Assembly: GCF_026153355.1 (NCBI RefSeq)
Contig: NZ_CP110636.1
Coordinates: 434,001-498,000, forward strand
Reading direction: 5' to 3'
DNA length: 64,000 bases
Origin: Streptomyces endophytica
GTDB lineage: Bacteria > Actinomycetota > Actinomycetes > Streptomycetales > Streptomycetaceae
This document shows, piece after piece, positions 1-14,741 of the stretch (position 1 is the stretch's first letter; the number at the start of each line of letters is the position of its first letter). The notes beneath the pieces are model-generated. The model worked only from the letters and a program-made list of their open reading frames with translations. It did no database searches and was not told where the DNA came from. The position numbers were made by a program, and so were the translations under genes.

Positions 1-2521
<2,521 letters not shown>

Positions 2522-2601
2522 CCCGGAAGGGTATGCGGCGGCGGGCCCGGGGTGCGTACCCCGGGCCCGCCGCCGGGCACCCGCCGCGGCAGTGCGGCCG
2601 G

Positions 2602-4038
2602 TCACCGCCGCCCGCGCACGCCCAGCCAGCCGGTCACCGCGGCCACCGCCAGCGCCCCGGCCGTGAGGGTGAAGACGGCCTGCGCGCCCGGATAGCCGCC
2701 GCCGGCGGCGGTGAGCGCCGCGCCCATCCCGGCGATGCCGACCAGCGAGCCGATCTGGCGGTTGGCGTTGAGGGTGGCGCTGCCGATGTCGGCGTGCTCC
2801 CGGCCGGCGGCCTCCATCAGGACGCCGGTCAGCGCCGGGGAGCTGATCCCGCTGCCGATGTTGGTGGCGGCGAGCACCACCGCGAGGACCCAGTACGGCA
2901 GTCCGGGACGGACGATCAGGAAAAGCACGACATATCCGGCGGCGGAGAGGGCCAGCGAGGCGGTGAGCGCGGTCCGGTTGCCGAGGCGGTGCCCGATCCG
3001 GGCGTAGAGCATGTTGCCGAACGGCAGGATCAGGACGGCCGGGAGCATCTGGAAGCCGGCGGTCACCGCGCTCGCACCGCGGGCCGTCTGGAGGAACAGT
3101 CCGAGGACGAACAGGGCGCCGTAGAAGGCGAAGTTGAAGAGGAAGCCGACCACGTTGGCCGCGGAGAACCGGCTGTCCGAGAAGAGCGCGACCGGCAGGA
3201 CGGGCGTACGGGCGGTCCGCTCCCGGACGGCGAATCCGGCCACCGCGGCCACGGTGACCGCGAAGGCGCCCAGCACGAGCGGCGCGGACCAGCCCTGGTC
3301 CGGCCCTTCGATGAGGGCGTAGCTGAGCGATCCGAGGGCGAGCAGCCCGAGGACGTGACCGGTGCCGCCGAGCGCCGAACCGCGGGCCGGGGTCGCCGCG
3401 ATCACCCGGCGGGTGAGCAGCAGTCCCGCGGCGCCGATGGGGAGGTTGACCAGGAAGATGGAGCGCCAGCCCAGGGTGCCGACGAGGAGGCCGCCGATGG
3501 TCGGGGCGAGCCCCACCGAGGTGGAGACGATCGCCGACCAGACGCCGAGGATCCTGGCCCGGCGGGCCGGTTCGGGGAAGGCGTTCATCAGCAGCGACAG
3601 CGAGCTGGGCATGAACAGCGCGGCGCCGACGCCCTGGGCGAAGCGGGCCGCCACCAGGACGGTGCCGTCCGGTGCCACGGCGCCGAGCAGGGAGGCGGCG
3701 GTGAACGCGGCGAGCCCGATGAGGTAGATCCGGCGGGCACCGAACCGCTTGGCCAGCGAGCCGGCGAGCAGCAGCAGCGCGGCGAAGGCGAGGACATAGC
3801 CGTCGACGACCCAGGTGAGGCCGGCCATGGTCAGGCCGAGGCGGGCACGCAGGTCGTGCGCCGCGACGTTCATGATGCCGGTGTCCAGGCTGGCCATCAC
3901 GAACCCGAGCGCCAGGACGAGGAGTTGGAGCCCGCCACGGGCCGCCGGTGTCGCCGACGTCGCCGACGCTACGTGCGCGGCCGGCGTCTCGGACGTCTCG
4001 CGCGCCGAGCCGCGCGCCGTCGCCTTCTCAGTGATCAT
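2602..4038 (-). CDS. MFS multidrug exporter, DHA2 (14-TM) family
   Basis: A 478-residue integral membrane protein. After a hydrophilic N-terminus of about 35 residues it shows repeated hydrophobic helices and DHA2 signatures: MASLDTGIMNVA in TM1, WVVDGYVLAFA in TM2, a GARRIYLIGL loop-2/3 motif A variant and the SVGLAPTIGGLLVG motif C of antiporters. It is probably a drug/proton antiporter at the cytoplasmic membrane; the substrate is unknown. The ATG start lies directly beside two MarR-like palindromes and 98 bp downstream of a marR gene on the same strand, so substrate-induced derepression is likely. Confidence 0.88.
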   Translation of the reverse strand: MITEKATARGSARETSETPAAHVASATSATPAARGGLQLLVLALGFVMASLDTGIMNVAAHDLRARLGLTMAGLTWVVDGYVLAFAALLLLAGSLAKRFGARRIYLIGLAAFTAASLLGAVAPDGTVLVAARFAQGVGAALFMPSSLSLLMNAFPEPARRARILGVWSAIVSTSVGLAPTIGGLLVGTLGWRSIFLVNLPIGAAGLLLTRRVIAATPARGSALGGTGHVLGLLALGSLSYALIEGPDQGWSAPLVLGAFAVTVAAVAGFAVRERTARTPVLPVALFSDSRFSAANVVGFLFNFAFYGALFVLGLFLQTARGASAVTAGFQMLPAVLILPFGNMLYARIGHRLGNRTALTASLALSAAGYVVLFLIVRPGLPYWVLAVVLAATNIGSGISSPALTGVLMEAAGREHADIGSATLNANRQIGSLVGIAGMGAALTAAGGGYPGAQAVFTLTAGALAVAAVTGWLGVRGRR

Positions 4039-4044
4039 GCAATA

Positions 4045-4092
4045 CAGTTAAAGCTGTAACCGTCATCCTCGCAATGATTACAGCTATAACTT
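4045..4092. promoter_or_regulatory. Double MarR-type operator
   Basis: Two near-palindromes, at about 4045-4059 and 4078-4092, share the core TTAnAGCTnTAA. Each is itself an imperfect dyad centred on AGCT, and together they form a larger inverted repeat with two mismatches between arms. They are AT-rich against a GC-rich background and fill the short gap between the marR gene and the exporter start. Binding by the adjacent MarR protein is inferred from position and dyad shape. Confidence 0.7.
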
Positions 4093-4136
4093 TACGAAAG
4101 GCATACGGAACCGCCGACGCCGGACGGGCGCAGGTG

Positions 4137-4577
4137 TCAGTCGCCCCGCCCCAGGGCCTTCAGCAGGTCATCGCGCAACGCGGCCCGCTCCTCGTGGGAG
4201 AGGTGGTCCAGCGGCGACTCCGTGCCCATCCGGCGCAGCAGGTCCAGCCGCAACTCCCGCCCCGCCTCGGTCAGTACGAGCTGCTTGGCCCGGCCGTCCA
4301 GCGGATGCGGCTCCCGCACCACCATGCCCTGTTTCTCCAGCTTGGAGATGACATAGGTGACATTGGGCGGTTCGCAACACAGCACCCCGGCCAGCTCCCG
4401 CGCGGTCTTCGGCTCGCCGAGCTCCTCCAGCGCCTTGGCCTGCGTCGGCGTCAGGTCCAGCTCGGCGATCCGGCTGCGCTGATGGGCGTCCAGCCGGCGG
4501 CTCAGTTCGGTCACGAGCCCCCGGATCTCCCGGAACCCGCACCCCGCCGCCGCGGTCGACTTCGCTTCAGTGGTCAC
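4137..4577 (-). CDS. MarR-family transcriptional regulator
   Basis: 146 residues, the typical length of a MarR winged-helix dimer. The recognition region (TPTQAKALEEL, then PKTARELAGVLCCEPPNVTY) is followed by the wing LVREPHPLDGRAKQLVLTEAG and a C-terminal dimerisation helix. It usually represses transcription and is released by small phenolic or drug ligands. It is transcribed in the same direction as the downstream MFS exporter, and the intervening DNA carries two palindromes matching its expected operator. The two cysteines in the recognition region (LCCEP) are a visible feature that could confer redox sensing; that part is speculative. Confidence 0.88.
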   Translation of the reverse strand: MTTEAKSTAAAGCGFREIRGLVTELSRRLDAHQRSRIAELDLTPTQAKALEELGEPKTARELAGVLCCEPPNVTYVISKLEKQGMVVREPHPLDGRAKQLVLTEAGRELRLDLLRRMGTESPLDHLSHEERAALRDDLLKALGRGD

Positions 4578-4632
4578 TCTTGCAGCGTACGTCGCCGCGG
4601 CGGTCCTCCGGGTGGCCCGTGGGCCACGGTCC

Positions 4633-5322
4633 TCAGCGCCCCGGGCGCACCGTGACGTCGTTGATCTCCGCGTCCCGCGGCAGGTCCACGGCGGCGAGGA
4701 TCGTCGCGGCCACCGACTCCGGGTCGATCCAGCGGGACGGGTCGTACGCCTTGCCCTCCTGCTGGTGGGTGCTCTCCTGCATCGGCGTGGCCGTGCGCCC
4801 CGGGTAGACCGAGGTCACCCGCACGCCGTTGCCGTGCTCCTCCGCCCGCAGGGAGTCGGCCAGCGCCTTCAGGCCGTGCTTGCTCGCCGCGTACGCGCTC
4901 CAGTTGGCGTGCGCGTTCAGTCCGGCACCGGAGTTGACGAAGACCACATGGCCCTTGGCGAGCCGCACCAGCGGCAGCAGCAGCCGGGTCAGCTCGGCCG
5001 GCGCCACCAGGTTGGCGGCGAGCTGCCGCTGCCACGCCTTGGCCGGCAGGTCGCCGACCGCGCCCAGTTCGATGACGCCCGCGATGTGCTGGAGGGAGTC
5101 GATCCGGTCCGGCAGTGACTGCTGGCCGAGCGCGAAGGACAGCTTCTCCGGGTTGGCCAGGTCGCCCACGATCACCCGGGCCGTGGGGAACTGCGCGGCC
5201 AGCTCCTTCGCGCGGACCGCGTTGCGCGCCAGCAGCCACAGCTCCTCGCCGCGCTCTGCCAGCCGCCGTGCGACCGCCGCTCCGATGCCCGACCCTGCGC
5301 CCGTGATCAAGTGCGTACCCAT
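4633..5322 (-). CDS. Short-chain dehydrogenase/reductase
   Basis: 229-residue classical SDR. The NAD(P) motif TGAGSGIG is at residues 6-13, the NNAG-equivalent region is altered (IAGVIE), the catalytic serine lies in VNSGAG and the Y-x3-K pair is in YAASK. ATG at 5322 (MGTHLITG) is chosen because it begins exactly at the Rossmann strand; the longer open frame upstream is antisense noise over the neighbouring gene. The substrate is unknown. It is transcribed in the same direction as its neighbours and shows no direct link to the biosynthetic cluster. Confidence 0.88.
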   Translation of the reverse strand: MGTHLITGAGSGIGAAVARRLAERGEELWLLARNAVRAKELAAQFPTARVIVGDLANPEKLSFALGQQSLPDRIDSLQHIAGVIELGAVGDLPAKAWQRQLAANLVAPAELTRLLLPLVRLAKGHVVFVNSGAGLNAHANWSAYAASKHGLKALADSLRAEEHGNGVRVTSVYPGRTATPMQESTHQQEGKAYDPSRWIDPESVAATILAAVDLPRDAEINDVTVRPGR

Positions 5323-5369
5323 GGGCCCGATCCTAACGAGCCGGCCCACCGGGCGGCGGGGTGGCGGCT

Positions 5370-5921
5370 TCAGGCCGGGTAGCCCGCCTTCTCCTCCAGG
5401 TAGGCCAGCGCGCCGACCCCGTCCGCCGCGAAGAACACCAGGTCGGTGAGGGGAAGCGGCAGGAAACCCTCGTCCTCCATGCGCCGGAACTGCTCGTGCA
5501 ACCCGTCGTAGAAACCGGCGGTGTTCAGCAGCACGACGGGCTTGTGGTGCAGCCCGTGCTTGCGCAGCTCCAGGATCTCGGTGGCCTCGTCGAGGGTGCC
5601 CGTGCCGCCGACCATGATGACGATGGCGTCGGCGCGGGCCAGCATCTCCGCCTTGCGCTCGGCGAGGTCCTTGGTGACGACCATCTCGTCGGCGCCCGCG
5701 CGCGCCTTGTGCGCCAGGAACTCCACGGAGATCCCGATCAGCTTCCCGCCGGCCTCCTGCACCCCGTCGGCCATGACCTTCATCAGCCCGGTGTCCGAAC
5801 CGCCCCACACCAGCGCGTGCCCGCCCTTGCCGATCAGCTCGGCGAACCGGCGGGCCGGGGTGACGTAGCGGTCGTCGAGGTCGGCGGCGGAGCAGAAGAC
5901 GCAGATGTTCATGCCGGCCAC
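5370..5921 (-). CDS. LOG-family protein (cytokinin riboside 5'-monophosphate phosphoribohydrolase-like)
   Basis: 183 residues with a Rossmann-like LOG fold (TIGR00730 type). ICVFCSAAD opens the protein, VWGGSDTGLMKVMADG is the substrate loop, and GGTGTLDEATE is the PGGxGTxxE catalytic motif with the leading proline replaced by valine. Members split nucleoside monophosphates into base and ribose-5-phosphate, though bacterial roles vary. MNICVF at 5912 is an equally good start. Confidence 0.85.
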   Translation of the reverse strand: MAGMNICVFCSAADLDDRYVTPARRFAELIGKGGHALVWGGSDTGLMKVMADGVQEAGGKLIGISVEFLAHKARAGADEMVVTKDLAERKAEMLARADAIVIMVGGTGTLDEATEILELRKHGLHHKPVVLLNTAGFYDGLHEQFRRMEDEGFLPLPLTDLVFFAADGVGALAYLEEKAGYPA

Positions 5922-5980
5922 CTTACGAGCCGGCGGCGGCGGGGCGGCCGCCGCACCGGCGCGCGCCCCGCCGCCCGCGA

Positions 5981-8757
<2,777 letters not shown>

Positions 8758-8761
<4 letters not shown>

Positions 8762-9948
8762 CGGTCCGCTCCGGCGCCGAAGTCCCGTTCGCCGTGCAGC
8801 CATTGGACGGTGTCGTACAGGTCGTCCACGGTCATCGCGGCGAGCATGGCGTTGCGCTCGCGGGCGGCCTCGCCGGCCGGGTGGTAGAGCTGCCGGCCCA
8901 TCTCCCGGGCCACCAGCTGGGTCCTGGCGGTGCGTTCGTTCCGGACCGCGTGGTACTTCTCCAGGCGCTGGACGACGTCGGCGGCCGGGCCGTCGAGGAG
9001 TGCGCCGAGGACCACCGCGTCCTCCAGGGCCTGGCAGGCGCCCTGGGCGGCGTACTGGAGCATCGGGTGCGCGGCGTCGCCGAGGAGGGCCACCCGGCCG
9101 TCGGTCCAGCGGTCGGCCGGGTCGCGGTCGCACAGCACCCAGGCCTTCCAGTTCTCGCCCAGCTCCAGCAGCCGGCGGGCGGTGCTGCCGAGGTCCGGGA
9201 ATTCGGCCAGCACCCGGTCGCGGTCGGCGGGGACACCGGCCACCGCCTCGGTCGCGCCGTCGTCGCGGGTGGCGGCGAGGTTGAGGAACTCACCGCCGCC
9301 GACGGGGTAGTGGACGAAGTGCCACTTGGGTCCGGCCCACAGCGTGACGGTGTTCCAGCGCAGGTCCTCGGGAACCTTGGCCATGGGAATGACGGAGCGG
9401 TAGATGGTGTGGCCGGAGACCCGGGGGTCGCCGTCGCCGAGGAGCTGGCCGCGGACGGTGGAGCGGATCCCGTCGGCGCCGATGAGGGCGTCTGCGGTGA
9501 GCCGTTCGCCGCCGGCGAGCACGGCGGTGACCGAGCCGGCGTCCTGCTCGTAGCGGACGACCGGGCTGTCGGTGCGCAGTTCGATGCCCTCGGTGGCCCG
9601 GCAGGCGGCCAGCAGCGGTTCGTACAGGCAGGTGCGGTGGACCACGGCGTAGGGGTTGCGGAAGCGGGTGCGGTAGGCGCCGGTGAGCGGCATCGACCGG
9701 ACCTCGCGGTCGGTGGTGCCGTCCATGAAGCGCAACGCGTCGATGAAGACGGCCCGTTCGCGGACCGCGTCGCCGACGCCGAGCCGGTCCAGGGCGTGGA
9801 AGGCGTTGGGGCCGAGCTGGATGCCGGCGCCGAGTTCGGTGAAGGAGTCCCGGCGTTCCAGGACGGTCACCCGGTGTCCGTGCCGGGCGGTGGCCAGTGC
9901 CGCCGCGAGGCCGCCCACGCCGCCGCCGGCGATGAGTATCTTCGCCAT
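8758..9948 (-). CDS. FAD-dependent aromatic hydroxylase (salicylate/3-hydroxybenzoate 6-hydroxylase type)
   Basis: 396-residue group A flavoprotein monooxygenase. [12 protein letters not shown] at residue 8 is the ADP-binding GxGxx[12 protein letters not shown] is the DG motif and [21 protein letters not shown] is the GD motif. [18 protein letters not shown] and the [11 protein letters not shown] region resemble 3-hydroxybenzoate 6-hydroxylases, which hydroxylate para to a phenol, and salicylate hydroxylases, which decarboxylate as they hydroxylate. In this cluster the likely substrate is 3-hydroxyanthranilate or a derivative, giving an amino-hydroquinone. That assignment is inference from neighbours; the fold call is firm. 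It lies between EPSP synthase and chorismate synthase in one operon. Confidence 0.88.
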
Positions 9949-10000
9949 GTCATGCCTTTCATTGCGTAGTTGTGCGCGCGTTGCAGTGCCGCGGCGGTGG

Positions 10001-11245
10001 TCACACGGCGGGTGCGTGCGCCGGGAAGCAGCGCCGCAGTGCGGTGTGGAAGCCGGGGAAGGTCTTGCTGACGCAGCCGGGGTCGTCGAGCGTGATGCCG
10101 GGGGCGCGCAGGGCCAGCACGGAGAAGGCCATGGCGATCCGGTGGTCGCGGTGGCAGGCGACGGTGGCCGGGCGCGGGGTGCCGGGGTGCACGGTGATCC
10201 GGTCCGGGCCGGTCTCGACGGTGATGCCGAGCGCCCGGAGGTTGCCGGCGACCGCGTCGATGCGGTCGGACTCCTTGAGCCGGGCGTGGCCGATGCCGTA
10301 CAGGGTGAGCGGGGCGTCGGCGAGCGGGGCGATCGCGGCCAGCGTCATGAACGTGTCGGAGATGTCGCCCATGTCGAGGGCGAAACCGCCGCGCGGCGGG
10401 CCGGTGCCGGTGACCGTGGTGGCGTGCGCGCCGATCTCGACCGCCGCGCCGGTGCGGCGCAGCGCCGTAACGAACCGCAGATCGCCCTGGAGGCTGTGCC
10501 GGCCGAGGCCGGGGACGGTGATCCGGCTGCCGGTGACGGCGGCCGCCGCGAAGAAGTACGAGGCAGTGGAGGCGTCCGGTTCGATGTGCAGGTCGGTGGC
10601 GCGGTAGCGGCCGGGGCGTACGGTCAGCGCGCCGTCCGGGCCGGTCTCGGCGGGGACACCGAAGTGCCGCATCAGGGCCAGCGTCAGGTCGAGGTAGGGC
10701 CGGCTGACCAGCCCGGTCGTGCGCAGGGTCAGCGGGGCGCGCAGCAGCGGCGCGGCGAGCAGCAGGCCGCTGAGGTACTGGCTGCTGAGCGAGCCGTCCA
10801 GGGTCAGTTCGCCGCCGTCCAGGCCGGCGGCGTCCACGGTCAGCGGGAGGCCGCCGCCGGGCGCCGTGGTGATCCGGGCGCCGAGCGCGCGCAGTGCGTC
10901 GGTCAGCGGGCGCAGCGGGCGGGCCCGCAGCTGGGCGCTGCCGTCGAAGGCGTAACGGCCGGTGCCGGTGGCGGCGAACGGCGGCAGGAAGCGGGCGGCG
11001 GTGCCGGCGTCGGCGCACCGGACGCGGTGGCCGCCGGCCGGGCCGCGGCCGGTGCCGGTGACCTCCCAGGTGGCGTCGCCGGGCCCGGCCGTGATCGTGG
11101 TGCCGAGGCCGGTCAGCGCGTCGCGGAAGGCCACCGTGTCGTCGCTGACCAGCGGGGCGTGCAGGGTGGAGCGGCCGTCGGCGGCCGCGGCCAGCAGCAG
11201 GGCCCGGTTGGTGATGCTCTTGGAGCCGGGGACGGTGACCTTCAT
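10001..11245 (-). CDS. aroA: 3-phosphoshikimate 1-carboxyvinyltransferase (EPSP synthase)
   Basis: 414 residues. Transfers enolpyruvyl from PEP to shikimate-3-phosphate. PGSKSITNRALLLAA at the N-terminus holds the conserved lysine and serine; CADAGTAARFL corresponds to the GNAGTA loop (with Asp for Asn); LKESDRI and DHRIAMAFSVLAL are the other PEP/S3P-binding motifs. Uninterrupted. Its ATG overlaps the transketolase stop as ATGA, so translation is coupled. It is embedded in the cluster operon and so is most likely an extra, pathway-specific copy that raises chorismate flux. Confidence 0.93.
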   Translation of the reverse strand: MKVTVPGSKSITNRALLLAAAADGRSTLHAPLVSDDTVAFRDALTGLGTTITAGPGDATWEVTGTGRGPAGGHRVRCADAGTAARFLPPFAATGTGRYAFDGSAQLRARPLRPLTDALRALGARITTAPGGGLPLTVDAAGLDGGELTLDGSLSSQYLSGLLLAAPLLRAPLTLRTTGLVSRPYLDLTLALMRHFGVPAETGPDGALTVRPGRYRATDLHIEPDASTASYFFAAAAVTGSRITVPGLGRHSLQGDLRFVTALRRTGAAVEIGAHATTVTGTGPPRGGFALDMGDISDTFMTLAAIAPLADAPLTLYGIGHARLKESDRIDAVAGNLRALGITVETGPDRITVHPGTPRPATVACHRDHRIAMAFSVLALRAPGITLDDPGCVSKTFPGFHTALRRCFPAHAPAV

Positions 11246-13409
11246 CGGGTGTGCTCCCGGTGGCGGTCCCGGACCCGGGCGAGCGAGGCGCGGGCGGCCG
11301 CGGCGACCCGGGTGGCGGTCAGTCCGTACTGCTCGTACAGCGCCTGGTAGGGCGCCGAGGCGCCGAACTGGTCCAGGCCCAGGGCGGTTCCGGCGTCGCC
11401 GACCAGGGCGTGCCAGCCGAGGACCGAGCCGGCCTCGACGGAGATCCGGGCCGGGACGTCCGGCGGCAGCACCTGGTCGCGGTACTCCTGGCCCTGCGCG
11501 CGGAACCACTCCAGGCAGGGCAGGGAGACCACGCGGGCGGCGATTCCCTCGTCGTGCAGCAGCCGTTGGGCTTCGAGGGCGATGTGCACCTCGCTGCCGG
11601 TGCCGATGAGGACGACGTCCGGGGTGGCGGGGGTGCCGTCGGGGGTGCGGGCCTCGGCGAGGACGTAGCCGCCCCGGGCCACGCCGTCGGCCGGGGCCAG
11701 GCCGGTGCCGGGCGAGCGGTCGAGGACGGGCAGGTTCTGCCGGGTCAGGCAGAGGCCGGCGGGCCGGTCGGTGTGCGTGAGGACGGTGCGCCAGGCGATC
11801 GCGGTCTCGTTGGCGTCGGCGGGGCGGACGACGTCGAGGCCGGGGATGCCGCGCAGCGACCAGAGGTGTTCCACGGGCTGGTGGGTGGGCCCGTCCTCGC
11901 CGAGCCCGATGGAGTCGTGGGTCCAGACGTAGGTGACGGGCAGCCCCATCATGGCGGCGAGCCGGACGGCGGGGCGCATGTAGTCGGAGAACACCAGGAA
12001 GGTGCCGCCGTAGGGGCGGGTGCCGCCGTGCAGGGCGATGCCGTTGAGGACCGCCCCCATGGCGTGTTCGCGGATGCCGAAGTGCAGGGTGCGGCCGTAG
12101 CGGTGGCCGGGGAACGCGTCGGTGGCGAACTCCTCGGGCACGAAGGAGGGTTGGCCGGGCATGGTGGTGTTGTTGGACTCGGCGAGGTCGGCCGAGCCGC
12201 CCCACAGCTCCGGCAGGGTGTCGGCGAGCGCGGCGAGCACCGCGCCGGACGCCTTGCGGGTGGCCATCTCCTGACCGGGGGCGAACTCCGGGAGCGCCGC
12301 CCGCCAGCCGTCGGGCAGGGTGCGGGCGGCGATCCGGTCGTGAGCGGCGGCCCGCCGGGGGAATGCGGACCGCCAGTCCTGGTGGCGCCGTTCCCACTCC
12401 GCACGCAGGGCCCGGCCGCGGACGCCGGCCTGGCGGGTCCGTTCGAGCACCTCGGCGGGGACGTGGAAGGAGCGCGCGGGGTCGAGCCCCATGGCGGCCT
12501 TGGTGGCGGCCGCCTCGTCGGCGCCGAGTGCGGCGCCGTGGATCTTGCCGGTGTTCTGCTTGCCCGGTGAGGGCCAGCCGATGAGGGTGCGCAGCGCGAC
12601 GAGCGAGGGGCGGCCGGTCTCCGCGCGGGCGGCGACGAGCGCCCGGTGGAGGGCGGGCACGTCCTCGTAGTAGCCGTCGCCGCTGGTCCAGTCGACGTGC
12701 TGGACGTGCCAGCCGTAGGCGGCGAACCGGGCGAGGGCGTCCTCGGACTGGGCGATGCGGGTGTCGTCCTCGATGGAGATGCGGTTGTCGTCGTAGAGGA
12801 CGACGAGGTTGCCGAGGCGCTGGTGGCCGGCGAGCGAGCCGGCCTCGTGGCTGAGGCCCTCGGCGAGGTCGCCGTCGGAGACGAACGCCCAGATGGTGTG
12901 GTCGAAGGGGCTGGTGCCCTCGGGGGCGTCGGGGTCGAACAGGCCGCGTTCGCGGCGGGCGGCCATGGCCATGCCGACGGCGTTGCCCAGGCCCTGGCCG
13001 AGCGGCCCGGTGGTGGTCTCCACGCCCGGGGTGTGACCGAATTCGGGGTGGGCGGGGTCAGACTGCCCGCGGTGCGCAGGGACTTGAGGTCGTCCAGCGT
13101 CAGCCCGTAACCGGAGAGGTAGAGCTGGATGTAGAGGGTGAGGCTGGCGTGGCCGCAGGAGAGGACGAAGCGGTCCCGGCCGGCCCACTGCGGGTCGGCG
13201 GGGTCGTGCCGCAGCAGCCGCTGGAAGAGCAGGTGGGCGGCCGGGGCCAGGCTCATGGCGGTGCCGGGGTGGCCGTGGCCGGCGCGTTCGACGGCGTCGA
13301 CGGCGAGCGCGCGGGCGGTGTCCACGGCGCGGCGGTCGAGGGCGGTCCACTCCAGGGGGGCGGTGGTCCCGGCGGGCGCGGGGGCGGGGGCGGTGGGTGC
13401 GGTGGTCAT
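11242..13409 (-). CDS. tkt: Transketolase (one apparent frameshift)
   Basis: Thiamine-diphosphate enzyme moving two-carbon units among sugar phosphates, which makes erythrose 4-phosphate for DAHP synthase. Visible are the N-terminal GHGHPGTAMSLAPAAHLLF, the ThDP site VSDGDLAEGLSHEAG followed by YDDNRISIEDDT, and the pyrimidine-binding region FGIREHAMG. One base is missing near 13055 (CCGCCC for CCGGCCC), which separates LRTAGSLTP from HPEFGHTPGVETTTG. Restored length is about 722 residues, normal for the family. Its ATG overlaps the preceding SDR stop as TGATG. Confidence 0.93.
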
Positions 13410-14134
13410 CAGGCGGCTCGCTTCCGGTCGAGGACGAGGTCGTGGCCGACGACGTACGAGGACTCGTCCGAGCAGAGCCAGACCACGGAGTCGGCGATCT
13501 CGTCGGCGGTGGCGTGGCCGGGGCCGGCCGGGCGGGGCCCGGCGACGGGTCCGTCGACCGGGCCGGGGCTGATGGCGTTGATGCGGATGCCCTCGGAGAT
13601 GTACTCGCCGGCGGCCGCGCGGGTCAGGGTGGTCAGGGCGGCCTTGGAGGCGGCGTAGGCGCCGAGGCCGGGGCGCAGGCCGTTGCTGAGGAGGTTGCAG
13701 GCGGTGTTGACGATGACCCCGCCGCGGTGCTCCTTCATGTAGGCGATCTCGTGCTTCATGGACGTCCACACGCCGGTGAGGTTGTGGGCGAGCAGTTCGG
13801 TCCAGACGGTCTCGCAGGTCTCGGCGACCGGGCGGGCCGGGCCGGTGACGGTGACGTTGTTGAAGGCGATGTCGAGTCCGCCGCAGCGCTCCACCGCGAC
13901 CGCGACCATCCGCTCGGCGGCCTCGGGTCCGCCGCGGGTCACATCGGCCACCACCCGCTCGGCGCGGCCGCCGGCCCGGCGGATGGTGGCGACCGTGGCG
14001 TCCAGGTTCCGGGCGTCCGGTCCGGCGACCACGACGGTCGCGCCCTGGCGGGCGAAGGCGAGCGCGCCGGCCCGGCCGATGGCGTCGTCGCCACCGGCGA
14101 CGAGCGCGACCTTGCCGTCGAATCGTGCGGGCAT
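13409..14134 (-). CDS. SDR-family protein with altered cofactor and catalytic motifs
   Basis: 241 residues, clearly homologous to the cluster SDR at 28606-29364 (shared MKHEI.(A/G)(Y/F)MKEH, PGLGAY and INA(I/V)SPGP(V/I)D segments). The glycine-rich loop reads AGGDDAIG instead of TGGGSGIG, and the residue aligned with the catalytic serine is a cysteine (NTACNLLS) with a one-residue insertion before the Y-x3-K pair (YAASK). It may have weak or altered redox function, or bind rather than reduce. A GGAG ribosome site precedes ATG 14134. First gene of the SDR-tkt-aroA-FAD-aroC operon. Confidence 0.85.
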   Translation of the reverse strand: MPARFDGKVALVAGGDDAIGRAGALAFARQGATVVVAGPDARNLDATVATIRRAGGRAERVVADVTRGGPEAAERMVAVAVERCGGLDIAFNNVTVTGPARPVAETCETVWTELLAHNLTGVWTSMKHEIAYMKEHRGGVIVNTACNLLSNGLRPGLGAYAASKAALTTLTRAAAGEYISEGIRINAISPGPVDGPVAGPRPAGPGHATADEIADSVVWLCSDESSYVVGHDLVLDRKRAA

Positions 14135-14288
14135 TGTGCTTCTCCTGTTTCCGCTGGGCCGGCGGCAGCCGGCGGGATGCCGTGGCATGAACTCTGGTTG
14201 CCGGCCGCCTTTTCGGACAACGGCGGCAACGGCACTCCGTCAAAAGCCCGGTACTCCGTCAGATGCCGCGGGTGGCCGGGCCGGAAAG

Positions 14289-14336
14289 GCCGCGGCGCGG
14301 AGCCCGGAAGGATTTCTTCCGGCCCGGCGCCGCGGC
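14289..14336. terminator. Strong hairpin between the two leftward operons
   Basis: The stem has 10-bp perfect outer arms (GCCGCGGCGC/GCGCCGCGGC) and 7-bp inner arms (CCGGAAG/CTTCCGG) around a 5-base loop. Short T runs follow on both strands. It lies in the 304-bp gap between the SDR start (14134) and the end of the small gene (14439), which otherwise shows no gene. It probably ends the phz-type operon transcript and could act bidirectionally. Confidence 0.7.
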
Positions 14337-14438
14337 TGTTTTCCGGGTTCGCTGAATTTCCGTGGGTGCTGGATCCGGGGCGTTCCGGTGTCCGGCGGTT
14401 CCCGGCCGGTCACCGTGCGAAGGCGAGTCCCAGCCCGG

Positions 14439-14741
14439 TCAGATCGGGGATGGTGTGCTCCCCTCGGTGGCCGCCTCGACGTGGAAGCGGTGCACCACGG
14501 TGGGTGGGTAGCCGATGAGTTCGGCGGCCCGGGTGGGCAGCGGCCGGCTCGCGGCCGCCTCCGATTCCCACAGGAAGACCGCGCCCCAGCCGCCGCCCCC
14601 GGCGTCCGAGATCCAGAATTTCATCCGGAGCCCGGGCCACCGGGAAAAGCGTTCGACCGCCTCGTCCCGCAGGAATTCCCGTAGCGTTCGCGGGGTCTGG
14701 TCGGATTCCGCGAGGTCCCACCAGGCGATGACCGCTTTCAC
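14439..14741 (-). CDS. Small conserved protein, possibly YdhR-like dimeric alpha/beta-barrel
   Basis: 100 residues starting at GTG 14741, which overlaps the PhzE-like stop as GTGA. The sequence ([20 protein letters not shown]..., [27 protein letters not shown]) has the beta-strand and helix alternation and the tryptophan/phenylalanine pattern of YdhR or antibiotic-biosynthesis monooxygenase-like proteins that handle small aromatics. The family assignment is tentative. Its tight coupling to the ADIC synthase gene suggests a tailoring or product-handling role in the same pathway. Confidence 0.6.
   Translation of the reverse strand: MKAVIAWWDLAESDQTPRTLREFLRDEAVERFSRWPGLRMKFWISDAGGGGWGAVFLWESEAAASRPLPTRAAELIGYPPTVVHRFHVEAATEGSTPSPI

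Noticed and set aside
2533..4059. 508-codon plus-strand open frame opposite the exporter
   Set aside because: Its Gly/Glu/Arg-rich low-complexity translation is antisense to a clear 14-TM transporter.
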